Shown here one piece after another: positions 35,185 to 46,533 of a DNA stretch of 64,000 bases (its first letter is position 1; every line of letters starts with the position of its first letter). The notes beneath the pieces were generated by a model. It did no database searches. It was not told the origin of the DNA and saw nothing but the letters and a program-made list of their open reading frames with translations. The stretch spans positions 62,001-126,000 of the forward strand of contig NZ_LTDM01000022.1 of NCBI RefSeq assembly GCF_001940565.1, in the 5' to 3' direction. The translations under genes and the position numbers were made by a program. Source of the DNA: Tissierella creatinophila DSM 6911. Lineage in GTDB: Bacteria; Bacillota; Clostridia; Tissierellales; Tissierellaceae.

Positions 35185-36411
35185 ATGAGTGAATGGATAA
35201 ATAATAGAGAATATAGACAGGAAAAGTTAAAAGAAGTAATACAAGAACTACATGAAGGAAAAACTGTAGATGAAGTAAAAGAAAAGTTTGGAAAGATAAT
35301 AGAAGGAGTATCACCTGTGGAAATAGGTCAGATGGAAGTGCAACTTGTAAAAGAGGGACTTCCTATTGAAGAGATACAAAAGCTGTGTGATGTTCATGCA
35401 GCAGTCTTTAAAGGCAGCTTAGATGAAATACATCATCCGGAGCAAGTGCCAGGTCATCCTATATATACTTTAAAGAAGGAAAATGAAGCACTTGAGTCTT
35501 ATATAGAGAATACTTTAAAGGTAAATATAGAAAAATTTAAAGAAGATGATAGTAAAGACAATATATTAAAAATTAGAGAGGATTTCAACTTTCTTTGGGA
35601 TATAGATAAACATTATAGTAGAAAAGAAAATCTAATATTTCCATATCTTGAAAAGTACGGTGTAACTGCTCCTCCTAAAGTAATGTGGGGAGTAGATGAT
35701 GAGATAAGGGCTAAGATAAAGACTGTGATATTAGATTTAAGAAATTATATGGGAGATAAAGATGAATTGATCTTAAAGATGGAAGATTGTATCCATCAAA
35801 TCAAAGAGATGATATTTAAGGAAGATAGTATCCTCTTTCCTATGAGCTTAGAAACTCTTACAGAAGATGAATGGATTACCATATATAAAGAATCAGAGGA
35901 GGTAGGATTTGCCTTTGTATCGCCTGAAAAGACTTGGGAATATAAGCGTATAAAATCTCAACAAGATCAAGAAAAAGAAATACAAACAGAAACTAAAGAC
36001 ATAAGTGGAACTATAAAATTTGAAAATGGATCTTTAACTCCAGAAGAAATAAGAAGCATATTTGAAGTGATTCCTGGTGAAGTTTCATTTGTAGATAAAA
36101 ATGATAAGGTAAAGTTTTTCTCAAAAGGAGAGCAGAGGATATTTACCCGTACTAAGGCTGTTATAGGGCGTGAAGTTTCAAACTGCCATCCACCATCATC
36201 AGTTGACATGGTAGATAAAATAGTAGATGATTTTAAATCAGGCAAAAAAGATAGTGAAGACTTTTGGATACAGATGGGGGAAAAGTTTGTTTTAATAAGA
36301 TTTTTTGCTGTTAGAAATGAAGAAGGCGAATATCTAGGAACACTAGAATATGTTCAAAATGTAGCACCTATAAGAAATCTAGAAGGTGAGAAGAGACTTA
36401 TAAGTGAGTGA
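35185..36411 (+). CDS. DUF438 protein with hemerythrin-like and PAS-like domains
   Basis: A 408-residue soluble protein. The N-terminal ~80 residues match the DUF438 start (REKLKEVI...LHEGKTVDEVKEKF). A hemerythrin/HHE-like helical region (about 85-245) carries several His and Glu residues (DVHAAVFKGSLDEIHHPEQ, DKHYSRKENLIFPYLEK). A PAS-like end (about 285-400) includes NCHPPSSVDMVDKIV. Such proteins occur in anaerobes and are thought to bind metal or sense redox signals; the role is unproven. It is a single gene with CGGAGGAAAG before the ATG. Confidence 0.88.
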   Translation: MSEWINNREYRQEKLKEVIQELHEGKTVDEVKEKFGKIIEGVSPVEIGQMEVQLVKEGLPIEEIQKLCDVHAAVFKGSLDEIHHPEQVPGHPIYTLKKENEALESYIENTLKVNIEKFKEDDSKDNILKIREDFNFLWDIDKHYSRKENLIFPYLEKYGVTAPPKVMWGVDDEIRAKIKTVILDLRNYMGDKDELILKMEDCIHQIKEMIFKEDSILFPMSLETLTEDEWITIYKESEEVGFAFVSPEKTWEYKRIKSQQDQEKEIQTETKDISGTIKFENGSLTPEEIRSIFEVIPGEVSFVDKNDKVKFFSKGEQRIFTRTKAVIGREVSNCHPPSSVDMVDKIVDDFKSGKKDSEDFWIQMGEKFVLIRFFAVRNEEGEYLGTLEYVQNVAPIRNLEGEKRLISE

Positions 36412-36467
36412 AAAAATGATGTAAAATACTTAAATATTCACAATTTAAAAAACTTTTAAAATAGTAC

Positions 36468-36497
36468 TTGACATTCAGTATGTCTATACTATATAAT
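36468..36497 (+). promoter_or_regulatory. promoter of the leu T-box transcript
   Basis: TTGACA (36468-36473), 18 bases, TATAAT (36492-36497). Confidence 0.65.
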
Positions 36498-36504
36498 CAT
36501 CATT

Positions 36505-36790
36505 AATAGAAAAACAAAAATGCAATTAAGAAGAGAAAGATATTCCGATTTGATTTTAGAGAGCTAATTCTTGGTGAAAATTAGCATCAAAAGAATATGT
36601 AATACTAGCTTCTTAGGCAGTTTATCCCAAAATGAAAATTAGTAGGATAAGACGTTTTCCACCGTTATATGGATACTAGATATTGGTCTAGGAAAGAGGC
36701 AGATTACTGTGAATTAGGGTGGTAACACGAAAGGTTTATCCTTCGTCCCTATAAGTTTATATAAACTTATAGGGACGAGGGATTTTTTTA
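36505..36790 (+). ncRNA. T-box leader, leucine-type, upstream of leuACDB
   Basis: The T-box motif AGGGTGGTAACACG lies at 36716-36729, and AGAGAGCTAATT...ATTAGC forms part of stem I. Aligning stem I with the second T-box of this window places CTA followed by G in the specifier position, a leucine codon, which fits the downstream leu genes. The terminator has perfect 16-base arms (36744-36759 and 36762-36777) and a T run to 36789. The UGGU of the T-box fits a tRNA with an A discriminator base. This fills the gap 36412-36808. Confidence 0.9.
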
Positions 36791-36808
36791 ATTTAAGGGG
36801 GAATTTTA

Positions 36809-38305
36809 ATGGATAAAAAAATATATTTTTTCGATACAACTTTAAGAGATGGAGAGCAGTCTCCGGGATGCAGTATGAATAAGAGAGAAAAACTACTTTT
36901 AGCTAAGCAGCTTGAAAGATTAGGAGCAGATGTTATAGAGGCTGGATTTGCTGCTGCATCTGAGGGAGATTTTGAATCTATAAGAGAGATAGCCGGTGAA
37001 ATAAAAAACTCTACAGTGGCAGTCTTAGCAAGAACTGTAAAGAGTGATATAGATAAGGCTTATGAAGCTGTAAAAGATGCAAAGAAACCAAGGATACATA
37101 CATTTATAGCAACTTCTGATATTCATATGAAGTATAAACTTAAAATGACACCAGAAGAAGTAGTAAAGAGAGCAGAGGAGATGGTCAAATATGCAAGTAG
37201 TCTCGTCCCCGAGGTGGAGTTTTCTGCGGAAGACGCCACTAGAAGTTCTACAGACTTTTTAGCAGAGATATTTGATAAAGTTATATTAGCAGGGGCTAAG
37301 ATTATAAATATACCAGATACGGTCGGTTATATGACTCCAGATAAATTTTATGAATTTATAATGGAAGTAAGAGAAAAGTCAAAGTATCTAGATACGGTCA
37401 CTATATCGGTTCATTGTCATAATGACTTGGGGCTTGGAGTTGCAAATACACTAGCTGCACTAAAAGCAGGAGCAAGACAATTTGAATGTACTATAAATGG
37501 TATAGGTGAAAGGGCAGGTAACGCTGCACTTGAAGAACTTGCAATGATTCTAAAGACTAGAAAAGATGTATATGATTTTGAATCTAATATAGTAACTGAA
37601 GAGATATCTAAAACTAGCAATCTTTTAAGTAGTATTACGGGGGTATATGTTCAGCCCAATAAAGCAATCGTAGGAGCAAATGCCTTTGCACATGAGTCAG
37701 GAATTCATCAACATGGAATGCTTAGTAATCCTGAAACTTATGAGATCATGACTCCTGAATCTATAGGGCTTAAGGAAACTAAGATGGTACTTGGAAAACA
37801 TTCTGGAAGGCATGCTTTTAGAGACAAGATAAAATCTCTTGGGTTTGACTTAAAAGAAGAAGAAGTAAATGAAGCTTTTGAAAAGTTTAAAGAATTAGCA
37901 GACCAAAAAAAGACTATATATGATAGTGATATAGAAGTAATCCTTACAAGAGGGATAAATGGAGAAGATGATAAGTATAAACTTAAGCGATTTGTGGTAA
38001 ATAGTGGAAACACAATCTCTACTATGGCTTCAGTACTACTTGATATAGATGGAAAAGAAGTAGAGGGAATAGCTTCTGCTGGTGGACCAATAGATTCAGC
38101 CATCAGAGCAATAGAAAAGTGTTTGGATATGGACATTACCTTGGAAGATTATTCACTACAATCAATAACAGAGGGAACGGATGCACTTGGATATGCAACT
38201 GTAAAACTTAGATATGGAGACAATCACTATTTGGGAAGAGATGTGAGTGTAGATGTTGTGGAAGCAAGTATAAATGCATATTTAGATGCAGTTAATAAGA
38301 TTTAA
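36809..38305 (+). CDS. leuA: 2-isopropylmalate synthase
   Basis: A 498-residue enzyme. The N-terminal TIM barrel has the metal and substrate motif FFDTTLRDGEQSPGC and the metal-binding His pair in SVHCHNDLGLGVAN. The C-terminal ~120 residues form the LeuA allosteric domain, where leucine feedback acts. It condenses acetyl-CoA with 2-oxoisovalerate, the first step of leucine synthesis. Length and domains match LeuA rather than the shorter homocitrate synthases. First gene of the T-box-controlled unit. Confidence 0.94.
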   Translation: MDKKIYFFDTTLRDGEQSPGCSMNKREKLLLAKQLERLGADVIEAGFAAASEGDFESIREIAGEIKNSTVAVLARTVKSDIDKAYEAVKDAKKPRIHTFIATSDIHMKYKLKMTPEEVVKRAEEMVKYASSLVPEVEFSAEDATRSSTDFLAEIFDKVILAGAKIINIPDTVGYMTPDKFYEFIMEVREKSKYLDTVTISVHCHNDLGLGVANTLAALKAGARQFECTINGIGERAGNAALEELAMILKTRKDVYDFESNIVTEEISKTSNLLSSITGVYVQPNKAIVGANAFAHESGIHQHGMLSNPETYEIMTPESIGLKETKMVLGKHSGRHAFRDKIKSLGFDLKEEEVNEAFEKFKELADQKKTIYDSDIEVILTRGINGEDDKYKLKRFVVNSGNTISTMASVLLDIDGKEVEGIASAGGPIDSAIRAIEKCLDMDITLEDYSLQSITEGTDALGYATVKLRYGDNHYLGRDVSVDVVEASINAYLDAVNKI

Positions 38306-38324
38306 ATATAAGGAGAGATAAAAA

Positions 38325-39587
38325 ATGGCAATGACAATGACTCAAAAGATATTAGCAGAACATGCAGGGCTTACTGAAGTCTATCCGGGACAATTTATAG
38401 AGGCTAGACTAGATATGGTACTTGGAAATGATATCACAGCGCCAGTAGCCATAAAGGAATTTGAAAAGATAGGTGTAAAAGATGTATTTGATAAGACTAA
38501 GATAGCACTTGTTCCAGATCACTTTACACCCAATAAGGATATAAAATCAGCCCAGCAATGTAAAGCTATGAGAGAATTTGCATGGGAAAAGGAAATTGAA
38601 AACTATTTTGAAATAGGAGAGATGGGTATAGAGCATGCCCTACTTCCTGAAAAGGGACTTGTAGTTCCAGGAGATGTGGTTATAGGTGCAGATTCACACA
38701 CTTGTACTTATGGAGCACTTGGAGCTTTTTCTACAGGAGTTGGAAGTACAGATATGGGAGCTGCTATGGCGCTTGGAAAATGTTGGTTTAAAGTTCCTGA
38801 AGCTATAGAGTTTGAACTAATAGGAAAACCCACTAAATGGGTAAGTGGAAAAGACATCATACTTCACATAATAGGAAAGATAGGGGTAGATGGTGCGAGA
38901 TACAAGTCCATGGAGTTTACTGGAGATGGAGTAGCAAACTTGAGTATGGATGATAGATTTACTATAGCAAATATGGCGATAGAGGCAGGAGCTAAAAATG
39001 GAATATTTGAAGTAGATGATAAGACTTTAGAATATGTAAAGGAACATTCAAAGAGAGATTTTAAAATCTATAAAAGAGATCCTGATGCCGAGTATAGTGA
39101 AAAGATTACTATAGATTTAAGTACGATAAGACCAACTGTAAGTTTCCCTCATAGTCCAGACAATACTAGAACTATAGATGAGGTAGGAGATATAGAAATA
39201 GATCAAGTGGTTATAGGATCTTGCACAAATGGTAGGATAGATGATTTGAGAATAGCTGCAAAGGTACTTAAAGGTAAAAAGATCAATAGAAGAGTTAGAA
39301 CTATTATATTTCCAGCTACTCAAAATATATATTTAAAGGCCATGGAAGAAGGCTTACTAAAGATATTTATAGAAGCAGGCGCAGTCGTCAGTACTCCGAC
39401 CTGTGGACCTTGCCTAGGAGGACATATGGGAATCCTAGCAGAAGGTGAAAGAGCAGTTGCAACTACAAATAGAAACTTTGTAGGTAGAATGGGACACCAG
39501 AGTTCTGAAGTATATCTTGCAAGTCCAGCAGTTGCTGCAGCTTCAGCAGTTATGGGTAAGATAGCAAATCCAGAAGATTTAATTTAG
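38325..39587 (+). CDS. leuC: 3-isopropylmalate dehydratase large subunit
   Basis: A 420-residue aconitase-family protein. The Fe-S cluster cysteines are in [13 protein letters not shown] and in [13 protein letters not shown], with [17 protein letters not shown] upstream. With LeuD it isomerises 2-isopropylmalate to 3-isopropylmalate. The ~420-residue form is typical of anaerobes and archaea; the enterobacterial type is about 465. It lies 19 bases after leuA. Confidence 0.95.
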   Translation: MAMTMTQKILAEHAGLTEVYPGQFIEARLDMVLGNDITAPVAIKEFEKIGVKDVFDKTKIALVPDHFTPNKDIKSAQQCKAMREFAWEKEIENYFEIGEMGIEHALLPEKGLVVPGDVVIGADSHTCTYGALGAFSTGVGSTDMGAAMALGKCWFKVPEAIEFELIGKPTKWVSGKDIILHIIGKIGVDGARYKSMEFTGDGVANLSMDDRFTIANMAIEAGAKNGIFEVDDKTLEYVKEHSKRDFKIYKRDPDAEYSEKITIDLSTIRPTVSFPHSPDNTRTIDEVGDIEIDQVVIGSCTNGRIDDLRIAAKVLKGKKINRRVRTIIFPATQNIYLKAMEEGLLKIFIEAGAVVSTPTCGPCLGGHMGILAEGERAVATTNRNFVGRMGHQSSEVYLASPAVAAASAVMGKIANPEDLI

Positions 39588-39598
39588 GAGGTGGTAGG

Positions 39599-40105
39599 AT
39601 GAAGACAAAGGGAAAAGCATTTAAATATGGAGACAATATAGATACAGATGTAATAATTCCTGCAAGATATCTTATGAGCTTTGATCCACAAGAACTTAAA
39701 AAGCATTGTATGGAAGATATAGACAAAGACTTTGCAAAAAAAGTAAAGCCAGGAGATGTAATAGTTGGAAGAAAAAACTTTGGATGTGGCTCTTCTAGAG
39801 AACATGCTCCAATAGCTATAAAAGCATCGGGAGTATCTTGTGTAATAGCTGAAAGTTTTGCCAGAATTTTTTATAGAAATTCATTTAATATAGGGCTTCC
39901 AATAGTAGAAAGTAAGGAAGCATCAGAAAGAATAGATGCAGGCGATGAGATAGAAATAGACTTTTCAGAAGGTGAGATAAAAAACATAACTAAAGATGAA
40001 GTCTATAGAATAGAAGCGTATCCAGAATTTATTCAAAATATAATATCTAATAATGGATTAATAAATTATGTAGCAGAGAGGATAGGAAAAGAAAATGGAC
40101 TATAA
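39599..40105 (+). CDS. leuD: 3-isopropylmalate dehydratase small subunit
   Basis: A 168-residue swivel-domain partner of LeuC, with [15 protein letters not shown] near the N-terminus and [22 protein letters not shown]. Short-type LeuD, consistent with the short LeuC. GGAGGTGG lies before the ATG. The last 11 bases overlap leuB, so translation is coupled. Confidence 0.96.
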   Translation: MKTKGKAFKYGDNIDTDVIIPARYLMSFDPQELKKHCMEDIDKDFAKKVKPGDVIVGRKNFGCGSSREHAPIAIKASGVSCVIAESFARIFYRNSFNIGLPIVESKEASERIDAGDEIEIDFSEGEIKNITKDEVYRIEAYPEFIQNIISNNGLINYVAERIGKENGL

Positions 40106-41180
40106 AATAGCAATAGCAAAAGGAGACGGGATAGGACCTGAAATAGTTGAAAGTGCAATGGAGGTCTTAGATGTAATAGGTAAGATAAAGGGACACAAAT
40201 TTATATATAAAGAAGCTCCTGTAGGAGGCTTTGCATATGACCTATATGGTGATCCCCTCCCTCTTGAGAGCATAAAAACTTGTAAAGAAAGTGATTCTGT
40301 TTTATTTGGAGCAGTAGGAGGGCCTAAATGGGATAATCTTCCAGGGGATAAAAGAGCTGAGACTGCTATCTTAGGGCTTAGAAAAAATCTAGAGACCTTT
40401 GCAAATTTAAGACCAGGATATTTGTTTAAATCACTTAAAGATGCCTCTCCACTAAAGGAAAGCATTATAGGAGATGGATTTGATATATTAGTTGTAAGGG
40501 AACTTACGGGTGGAATATATTTTGGAGAAAAAGGCTATAAGGAGACAGAAAATGGAAAAGCGGCCTTCGATATCGAAATTTATAGCGAGATGGAGATAGA
40601 AAGAATAGCTAGAATAGGCTTTGAAATGGCTATGAAAAGAGATAAGAAACTTACAAGTGTAGATAAGTCAAATGTCCTTGAGAGTTCTAGACTTTGGAGA
40701 AAAGTGGTAGAAGAGGTTTCTAAGGATTATAAGGAAGTCAGTTTAAATCATATGTATATAGATAATGCAGCTATGCAAGTTATAAGAGATCCAAAACAGT
40801 TTGATGTAATTCTTACTTCAAATATATTTGGAGATATACTTTCAGATGAAATAAGTATGATAACAGGATCTATTGGGATGCTAGCTTCTGCAAGCATTGG
40901 TAAGGATAAGAAGGGAATATTTGAACCAATACATGGTTCAGCTCCTGATATAACAGGTAAAGGGATTGCAAACCCTATAGCAACTATTCTTTCAGCAGCT
41001 ATGATGCTAAAATATTCATTTGGATTGGAAGAAGAAAGTAAGATGATTGAAGATGGAGTAGCTAAAACTTTAGAAGAGGGATATAGAACTTCTGATATAA
41101 GAGGAGATGGTGATTGGATAAAGACAGGGGAAATGACAGAAAAGATAATAAAAACTATACAAAAAATGGTACAAAATTAA
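40095..41180 (+). CDS. leuB: 3-isopropylmalate dehydrogenase
   Basis: A 361-residue NAD-dependent decarboxylating dehydrogenase. Recognised by [60 protein letters not shown] in its parts, and [18 protein letters not shown]. It makes 4-methyl-2-oxopentanoate, the last keto acid before transamination to leucine. No leucine transaminase follows in this unit; the aminotransferase at the end of the ilv unit may serve. The transcript ends near the next T-box promoter. Confidence 0.95.
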   Translation: MDYKIAIAKGDGIGPEIVESAMEVLDVIGKIKGHKFIYKEAPVGGFAYDLYGDPLPLESIKTCKESDSVLFGAVGGPKWDNLPGDKRAETAILGLRKNLETFANLRPGYLFKSLKDASPLKESIIGDGFDILVVRELTGGIYFGEKGYKETENGKAAFDIEIYSEMEIERIARIGFEMAMKRDKKLTSVDKSNVLESSRLWRKVVEEVSKDYKEVSLNHMYIDNAAMQVIRDPKQFDVILTSNIFGDILSDEISMITGSIGMLASASIGKDKKGIFEPIHGSAPDITGKGIANPIATILSAAMMLKYSFGLEEESKMIEDGVAKTLEEGYRTSDIRGDGDWIKTGEMTEKIIKTIQKMVQN

Positions 41181-41199
41181 AATTGATAATACAAATATC

Positions 41200-41228
41200 T
41201 TGACTAATCAGAAGATTTAGTATACAAT
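41200..41228 (+). promoter_or_regulatory. promoter of the ilv T-box transcript
   Basis: TTGACT (41200-41205), 17 bases, TACAAT (41223-41228), just after leuB. Confidence 0.65.
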
Positions 41229-41256
41229 TAATTTTAATTTAATAAATAATAGTTGT

Positions 41257-41547
41257 GACGGAGACAGTTATATATAAATTGATAATTACAGAGAACTGAT
41301 ACTTGGTGAGAGTCAGTGTTAAGATTATATATAAAAATCACTCCAGAACTATCAAGATGAAGAAAGAGTAATCGAGATCGGGATTCTTTTTAATAAAAGA
41401 AGTGCCACCGTTATATGGCTAGAGCTAATTTTTAATTGGCTTTAAAAGTCGGTTTGTGTGAACAAATCGTAAATCAAGGGTGGTACCACGACAATCTCTC
41501 GTCCCTAGAATACAAATATTGTGTTTTAGTTGCGAGAGATTTTTTAT
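41257..41547 (+). ncRNA. T-box leader, isoleucine-type, upstream of ilvBNCD
   Basis: AAGGGTGGTACCACG at 41476-41490 is the T-box. Stem I has CAGAGAACTGATAC...GAGTCAGT and the specifier region AAAATCACTCC, read as ATC (isoleucine) followed by A. The terminator pairs AATCTCTCG (41493-41501) with CGAGAGATT (41533-41541), then a T run. UGGU fits an A discriminator base. It fills the gap 41181-41583. Confidence 0.88.
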
Positions 41548-41583
41548 TTAGAGACTTACAAAAAGAAAGGTGGCGGAAAAAAT

Positions 41584-43293
41584 ATGGAAAAAAAGATGAT
41601 AAATGGTGCAAGGATTCTTTTAGAATCACTATATAGGCTTGGAATAAGAGATATATTTGGTTACCCGGGAGGAACTGTTATCCCTATATATGATGAGATA
41701 TATAAGTTTGAAGGGATAAATCATTACTTTTCAAGACATGAACAAGGTGCAGCCCATGAAGCTGATGGATATGCTAGGGCTAGTGGAAAAGTAGGTGTAT
41801 GCCTTGCCACATCAGGACCTGGAGCTACAAACTTAGTCACTGGAATCATGACAGCCCATATGGACTCAACTCCCATGATAGCCATCACAGGGCAAGTAGT
41901 AAGCTCTCTTCTTGGTAAAGATGCATTTCAGGAAAGTGATATTGTGGGCATAACAGTACCTATTACAAAGATGAATTATTTGATACAAGATATAAGGGAA
42001 CTTCCAAGAGTAATAAAAGAAGCCTATTTTATAGCTTCAACAGGAAGACCAGGGCCAGTGCTTATAGATATACCAAAGGATATTCAAACTCACACGATCA
42101 CTATGGATGAATTTGAAACTATATTTGAAGAGGCAATAGATTTAGAAGGATATGATCCAAATTATCATGGTCATCCAGTTCAGATAAAAAAGGCAAGAAA
42201 GCTTATAGCAGAAGCAAAAAGACCTATAATCTTAGCAGGAGCTGGAGTACTTAAATCAAAGGCATCTGGGGAATTGTTAGAATTGGCAGAAAAAGCTCAA
42301 ATTCCAGTTGCATCAACATTATTAGGACTTGGAGGATTTCCAAGTAGTCACCCATTATCTTTAGGAATGATTGGTATGCATGGTACTGTAAGTGCTAACT
42401 ATGCTACAGATGAGGCAGATTTAATAATAGCAACAGGAATGAGATTTGATGATAGAATAACTGGCGATACATCTAAGTTTTGTAGAGGTGCTAAGGTGAT
42501 TCATATAGATATAGATCCTGCAGAAATAGGTAAAAACAAATGTATAGATGTTCCTATAGTAGGAGATTTAAAAAATGTATTAAAAGAATTAAATGAAAAA
42601 GTTGATAAAAAGAATCACTCTCAATGGATAGATAAAATCAACGCATGGAAAGAAGAATTTCCACGTGTATATGTAAGAAAAGGTAGCGATAGGCTTATGC
42701 CTCAAGAAGTTCTTATAAAATTAAATAGCATAGTTAAGGGTGATGCTATTGTAACAACAGATGTAGGGCAACATCAGATGTGGACTGCTCAGTTTATGGA
42801 TTTTGAGAATCCAGACTCTATTATAACATCTGGAGGGTCAGGAACTATGGGATTTGGACTTCCTTCATCTATAGGGGCTCAAATAGCAAAGAGAGATAAA
42901 AAGGTAATAGCCATCGTAGGAGATGGAGGCTTTCAAATGACTTATCAAGAGCTTATGTTATTAAGACAATACGATTTACCAATAAAAATAGTATTGCTTA
43001 ATAATTCATATCTTGGAATGGTAAGACAGTGGCAAGAGTTATTTAATGAAAAGAGGTATTCATTTGTAGATCTGGACTACAATCCAGACTTTAACAAAAT
43101 TGCAGATGCTTATGGAATAAAGAATGCAATTATAAAAACTAAAGAAGAATTAGAAACACAATTAGAAGATTTAATAAACTTTGATGGACCAGTTTTAATA
43201 AATGCAATAGTTGAAAAAGAGGCCAATGTATATCCTATGATACCAGCGGGAGCTGATGTATCTAAGATGGTGGGAATAAGGGGGGTTCTATAG
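41584..43293 (+). CDS. ilvB: acetolactate synthase large subunit
   Basis: A 569-residue thiamine-diphosphate enzyme. FGYPGGTVIPIYDEI and the catalytic Glu in SRHEQGAAHEADGYARA are N-terminal; the ThDP/Mg motif GDGGFQMTYQELMLL...LNNSYLGMVRQWQ is C-terminal. It makes acetolactate and acetohydroxybutyrate. The ATG at 41584 is chosen with AAAGGTGG upstream; an in-frame TTG at 41530 lies in the T-box terminator. It is biosynthetic rather than fermentative, since the regulatory subunit follows. Confidence 0.95.
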   Translation: MEKKMINGARILLESLYRLGIRDIFGYPGGTVIPIYDEIYKFEGINHYFSRHEQGAAHEADGYARASGKVGVCLATSGPGATNLVTGIMTAHMDSTPMIAITGQVVSSLLGKDAFQESDIVGITVPITKMNYLIQDIRELPRVIKEAYFIASTGRPGPVLIDIPKDIQTHTITMDEFETIFEEAIDLEGYDPNYHGHPVQIKKARKLIAEAKRPIILAGAGVLKSKASGELLELAEKAQIPVASTLLGLGGFPSSHPLSLGMIGMHGTVSANYATDEADLIIATGMRFDDRITGDTSKFCRGAKVIHIDIDPAEIGKNKCIDVPIVGDLKNVLKELNEKVDKKNHSQWIDKINAWKEEFPRVYVRKGSDRLMPQEVLIKLNSIVKGDAIVTTDVGQHQMWTAQFMDFENPDSIITSGGSGTMGFGLPSSIGAQIAKRDKKVIAIVGDGGFQMTYQELMLLRQYDLPIKIVLLNNSYLGMVRQWQELFNEKRYSFVDLDYNPDFNKIADAYGIKNAIIKTKEELETQLEDLINFDGPVLINAIVEKEANVYPMIPAGADVSKMVGIRGVL

Positions 43294-43782
43294 ATGACAA
43301 AGACACATGAGATATTAATTATTGCAAAGAATACAAATGGAATAGTAGTTAGGATAATGTCTCTTTTTAATAGAAGAGGATATTTTGTCAAAAAAATGAC
43401 TGCAGGAATTACAAATAAACCTGGTTATGCAAGACTTACTCTTAGTGTAGAAGGAGAAGATGAAATATTAGATCAAATTCAAAAACAGGTTTATAAGATT
43501 GTAGATGTAGTAAAGGTTAAGATATTTCCAGATGCAGGTGTTATAAGGCGTGAGATGATGCTTATAAAGATTAAAGCAGACAATGAAACAAGATCTCAGA
43601 TAGTACAAATAGCAGATATTTATAGGGGTAAAGTTTTAGATATTGCTCCAGGGTCTTTGACTATAGAACTTACAGGAGATGTGGAAAAGTTAAGAGGTTT
43701 TGTGGAGATGATGGAAAAGTATGGTATACTTGAAATTGCAAAGACAGGTATACTTGCAATGAGCAGAGGAGAAAAACTTTAA
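43294..43782 (+). CDS. ilvN: acetolactate synthase regulatory subunit
   Basis: A 162-residue protein with an N-terminal ACT domain (ILIIAKNTNGIVVRIMSLFNRRGYFVKKM) and the C-terminal ALS_ss_C domain. It binds valine or related effectors and activates IlvB. The ATG directly follows the ilvB stop, with GGGGGG just upstream, so the subunits are made in step. Confidence 0.93.
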   Translation: MTKTHEILIIAKNTNGIVVRIMSLFNRRGYFVKKMTAGITNKPGYARLTLSVEGEDEILDQIQKQVYKIVDVVKVKIFPDAGVIRREMMLIKIKADNETRSQIVQIADIYRGKVLDIAPGSLTIELTGDVEKLRGFVEMMEKYGILEIAKTGILAMSRGEKL

Positions 43783-43817
43783 AAAATTAAAATATTAAAA
43801 TAAAGGGAGAGATTGTA

Positions 43818-44810
43818 ATGGCAAAGATGTATTATGAAGAGGATTGTAAAATAGAGAATATAAACACAAAAAAGGTTGCAATAATAGGATATGGTAGTCA
43901 AGGTCATGCACATGCTTTAAACCTTAAAGAATCAGGAGTAAATGTAACTGTTGGGCTTTATGAAGGAAGTAAGTCTTGGGCTAAAGCAGAAGAAGCAGGA
44001 CTTGAAGTAAAAACTGCAAAAGATGCTGCGGCTTGGGCAGATGTAATCATGATACTTATAAATGATGAAAAACAAGTTAAACTATACCAAGAAAGTATAA
44101 AAGAAAATTTAACTCCTGGAAAATACTTAGCATTTGCCCATGGATTCAATATTCACTATGGTCAGATTGTTCCTCCAAAAGATGTAAATGTATTTATGAT
44201 TGCACCAAAGGGACCAGGGCATACAGTAAGAAGTCAATTTGAAGAAGGAAAAGGAGTACCATGCCTTGTAACTGTATATCAAGATGAAACTGGAGATACT
44301 ATGGATGTAGCACTAGCTTATGCTGCAGGACTTGGTGGATCAAGGGCTGGAGTACTTGAAACTACATTTAAAGAAGAAACAGAAACAGATCTTTTCGGTG
44401 AGCAAGCTGTACTTTGTGGTGGAGTAACTGAACTTATGAAAGCTGGGTTTGAAGTACTTGTAGAAGCAGGATATGATCCAGAAAGTGCTTACTTTGAATG
44501 TGTACATGAAATGAAACTAATAGTTGATATGATAAATGATGGTGGGTTAAGCAATATGAGATACTCTATAAGTGATACAGCAGAGTATGGAGACTATACA
44601 GTAGGAAAGAGAATTATCACAGAAGAAACAAGAAATGAGATGAGAAAGGTTCTTAAAGAGATTCAAGATGGAAGCTTTGCTAGAAATTGGATCTTAGAAA
44701 ATCAAGCAAATAGACCATACTTCAATGCTACTAGAAGAATAGAAAGAGAACATCCTATGGAAATAGTAGGTGCTAAGCTTAGAAAGATGATGAGCTGGCT
44801 TAAAAAATAA
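43818..44810 (+). CDS. ilvC: ketol-acid reductoisomerase
   Basis: A 330-residue class I enzyme. NAD(P)-binding motif [40 protein letters not shown], and the metal-binding acids in [16 protein letters not shown]. It converts acetolactate and acetohydroxybutyrate to the dihydroxy acids. The cofactor loop holds GSKSW, usual for NADPH users, but this is not decisive. RBS AGGGAGAG. Confidence 0.96.
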   Translation: MAKMYYEEDCKIENINTKKVAIIGYGSQGHAHALNLKESGVNVTVGLYEGSKSWAKAEEAGLEVKTAKDAAAWADVIMILINDEKQVKLYQESIKENLTPGKYLAFAHGFNIHYGQIVPPKDVNVFMIAPKGPGHTVRSQFEEGKGVPCLVTVYQDETGDTMDVALAYAAGLGGSRAGVLETTFKEETETDLFGEQAVLCGGVTELMKAGFEVLVEAGYDPESAYFECVHEMKLIVDMINDGGLSNMRYSISDTAEYGDYTVGKRIITEETRNEMRKVLKEIQDGSFARNWILENQANRPYFNATRRIEREHPMEIVGAKLRKMMSWLKK

Positions 44811-44849
44811 ACTAAAACTTTAGAATTTTAAATTTAAGGAAGTGGTTTT

Positions 44850-46508
44850 GTGAAGAGTTCAGTTGTAAAAATGGGAGTTGAAAAAGCGCCTCATAGATCT
44901 CTTATGAAGGCCTTAGGACTTATAAATGAAGAAATAGAAAAACCTTTAATAGGTGTAGTAAACACTTTTAATGAGATAGTTCCAGGACACAAGCATTTAA
45001 GGGAAGTGGCGGAAGCAGTAAAAACAGGAGTAAGAATTGCAGGGGGAACTCCATTGGAGTTCCCTTCCATAGCAGTTTGTGATGGTATAGCTATGAATCA
45101 TGAAGGAATGAAGTATTCTTTAGTTAGTAGAGAACTTATAGCAGATACAGTTGAAGTTATGACACTTGCCCATGGACTTGATGGACTTGTAATGATACCA
45201 AATTGTGATAAAGTAGTTCCAGCTATGCTTATGGCAGCAGCAAGGCTTAATATACCCGCTATCATAGTAAGTGGTGGTGCTATGCTAGCTGGAAAGCATA
45301 AAGGTAAAAATATAGACCTTAGCACTATGTTTGAAGCAGTAGGTCAAGTAAATGCCGGAACTCTTTCTAGATGTGAATTAGACGAGATGGAAAACAGTGC
45401 TTGTCCAAGTTGTGGTTCTTGTTCAGGAATGTTTACCGCAAATTCTATGAACTGTATGACCGAAGCACTTGGAATGGCACTACCTGGAAATGGAACAATC
45501 CCTGCTGTCTATTCTGAAAGAATGAGACTTGCAAAATATACTGGTATACAGATTATGGAGCTTGTAGAAAAAGAGATAACTCCAAGTATGATACTTACAG
45601 ATGATGCATTTCATAATGCATTGGTAGCTGATATGGCTCTAGGATGTTCTACAAATACAGTTCTTCATCTATCTGCTATAGCTCATGAAGCGGGAATTAA
45701 AATGGATTTAGATAGAATAAATGATATAAGTTCAAAGACACCAAACCTTTGTAAACTTAGCCCGGCTGGCCCATATCATATACAGGACTTATATGAAGCA
45801 GGTGGAATAATGGCTTTGATGAATGAACTAAGTAAAAAAGATCTATTGAAACTAGATAGTCTTACAGTTATGAATGAAACGATTGGAGATATCATAAGGG
45901 TAAGTGAAGTCTTAGATCATAAGATTATAGCGCCTATAGACAAACCTTATAGTGAAACTGGAGGAATTGCAGTGCTAAGGGGCAATTTAGCACCAGATGG
46001 AGCAGTAGTTAAAAGATCTGCAGTAAGCAAAGAGATGTTAACTCACAAGGGGCCTGCTAGAGTATTTGAAAGTGAAGAAGAAGTAGTTGATGCTATTTTG
46101 ACTCGAAATATAAACAAAGGTGAAGTCCTAGTTATAAGATATGAAGGACCAAAAGGTGGACCTGGGATGAGAGAGATGCTTACACCAACTTCAGCATTAG
46201 CAGGAATTGGTATGGATAAAGAAGTAGCACTTATAACAGATGGAAGATTTTCAGGGGCTACTCGCGGCGCTTCAATAGGACACGTTTCTCCAGAGGCAGC
46301 TGTTGGTGGACCTATAGCTTTTGTAGAAGATGGAGATATTATAGAAATAGATATGAACTCTGGGAAATTACAACTTAATGTAGATGAAAAAACTCTAGAG
46401 CAGAGAAAGAAAAACTGGAAACCAAAAGAGTCAAATGCAAAAGGATATCTTTATAAATATCAAAAAATCGTGACCTCTGCATCTACTGGAGCAATATGTA
46501 AACCGTAA
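44850..46508 (+). CDS. ilvD: dihydroxy-acid dehydratase
   Basis: A 552-residue Fe-S enzyme starting at GTG. Cluster-ligand motifs are [15 protein letters not shown] and [19 protein letters not shown] in its parts; [22 protein letters not shown] lies near the end. It dehydrates dihydroxy acids to 2-oxoisovalerate and 3-methyl-2-oxovalerate. AAGGAAGTGG lies upstream. Full length for the family. Confidence 0.96.
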   Translation: MKSSVVKMGVEKAPHRSLMKALGLINEEIEKPLIGVVNTFNEIVPGHKHLREVAEAVKTGVRIAGGTPLEFPSIAVCDGIAMNHEGMKYSLVSRELIADTVEVMTLAHGLDGLVMIPNCDKVVPAMLMAAARLNIPAIIVSGGAMLAGKHKGKNIDLSTMFEAVGQVNAGTLSRCELDEMENSACPSCGSCSGMFTANSMNCMTEALGMALPGNGTIPAVYSERMRLAKYTGIQIMELVEKEITPSMILTDDAFHNALVADMALGCSTNTVLHLSAIAHEAGIKMDLDRINDISSKTPNLCKLSPAGPYHIQDLYEAGGIMALMNELSKKDLLKLDSLTVMNETIGDIIRVSEVLDHKIIAPIDKPYSETGGIAVLRGNLAPDGAVVKRSAVSKEMLTHKGPARVFESEEEVVDAILTRNINKGEVLVIRYEGPKGGPGMREMLTPTSALAGIGMDKEVALITDGRFSGATRGASIGHVSPEAAVGGPIAFVEDGDIIEIDMNSGKLQLNVDEKTLEQRKKNWKPKESNAKGYLYKYQKIVTSASTGAICKP

Positions 46509-46533
46509 TATAGAAATAAAGGAGTGAACGATT

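Noticed and set aside
41436..41636. 66-codon open frame inside the ilv leader
   Set aside because: It covers the T-box and its terminator and overlaps ilvB in another frame; no ribosome binding site or coding pattern.
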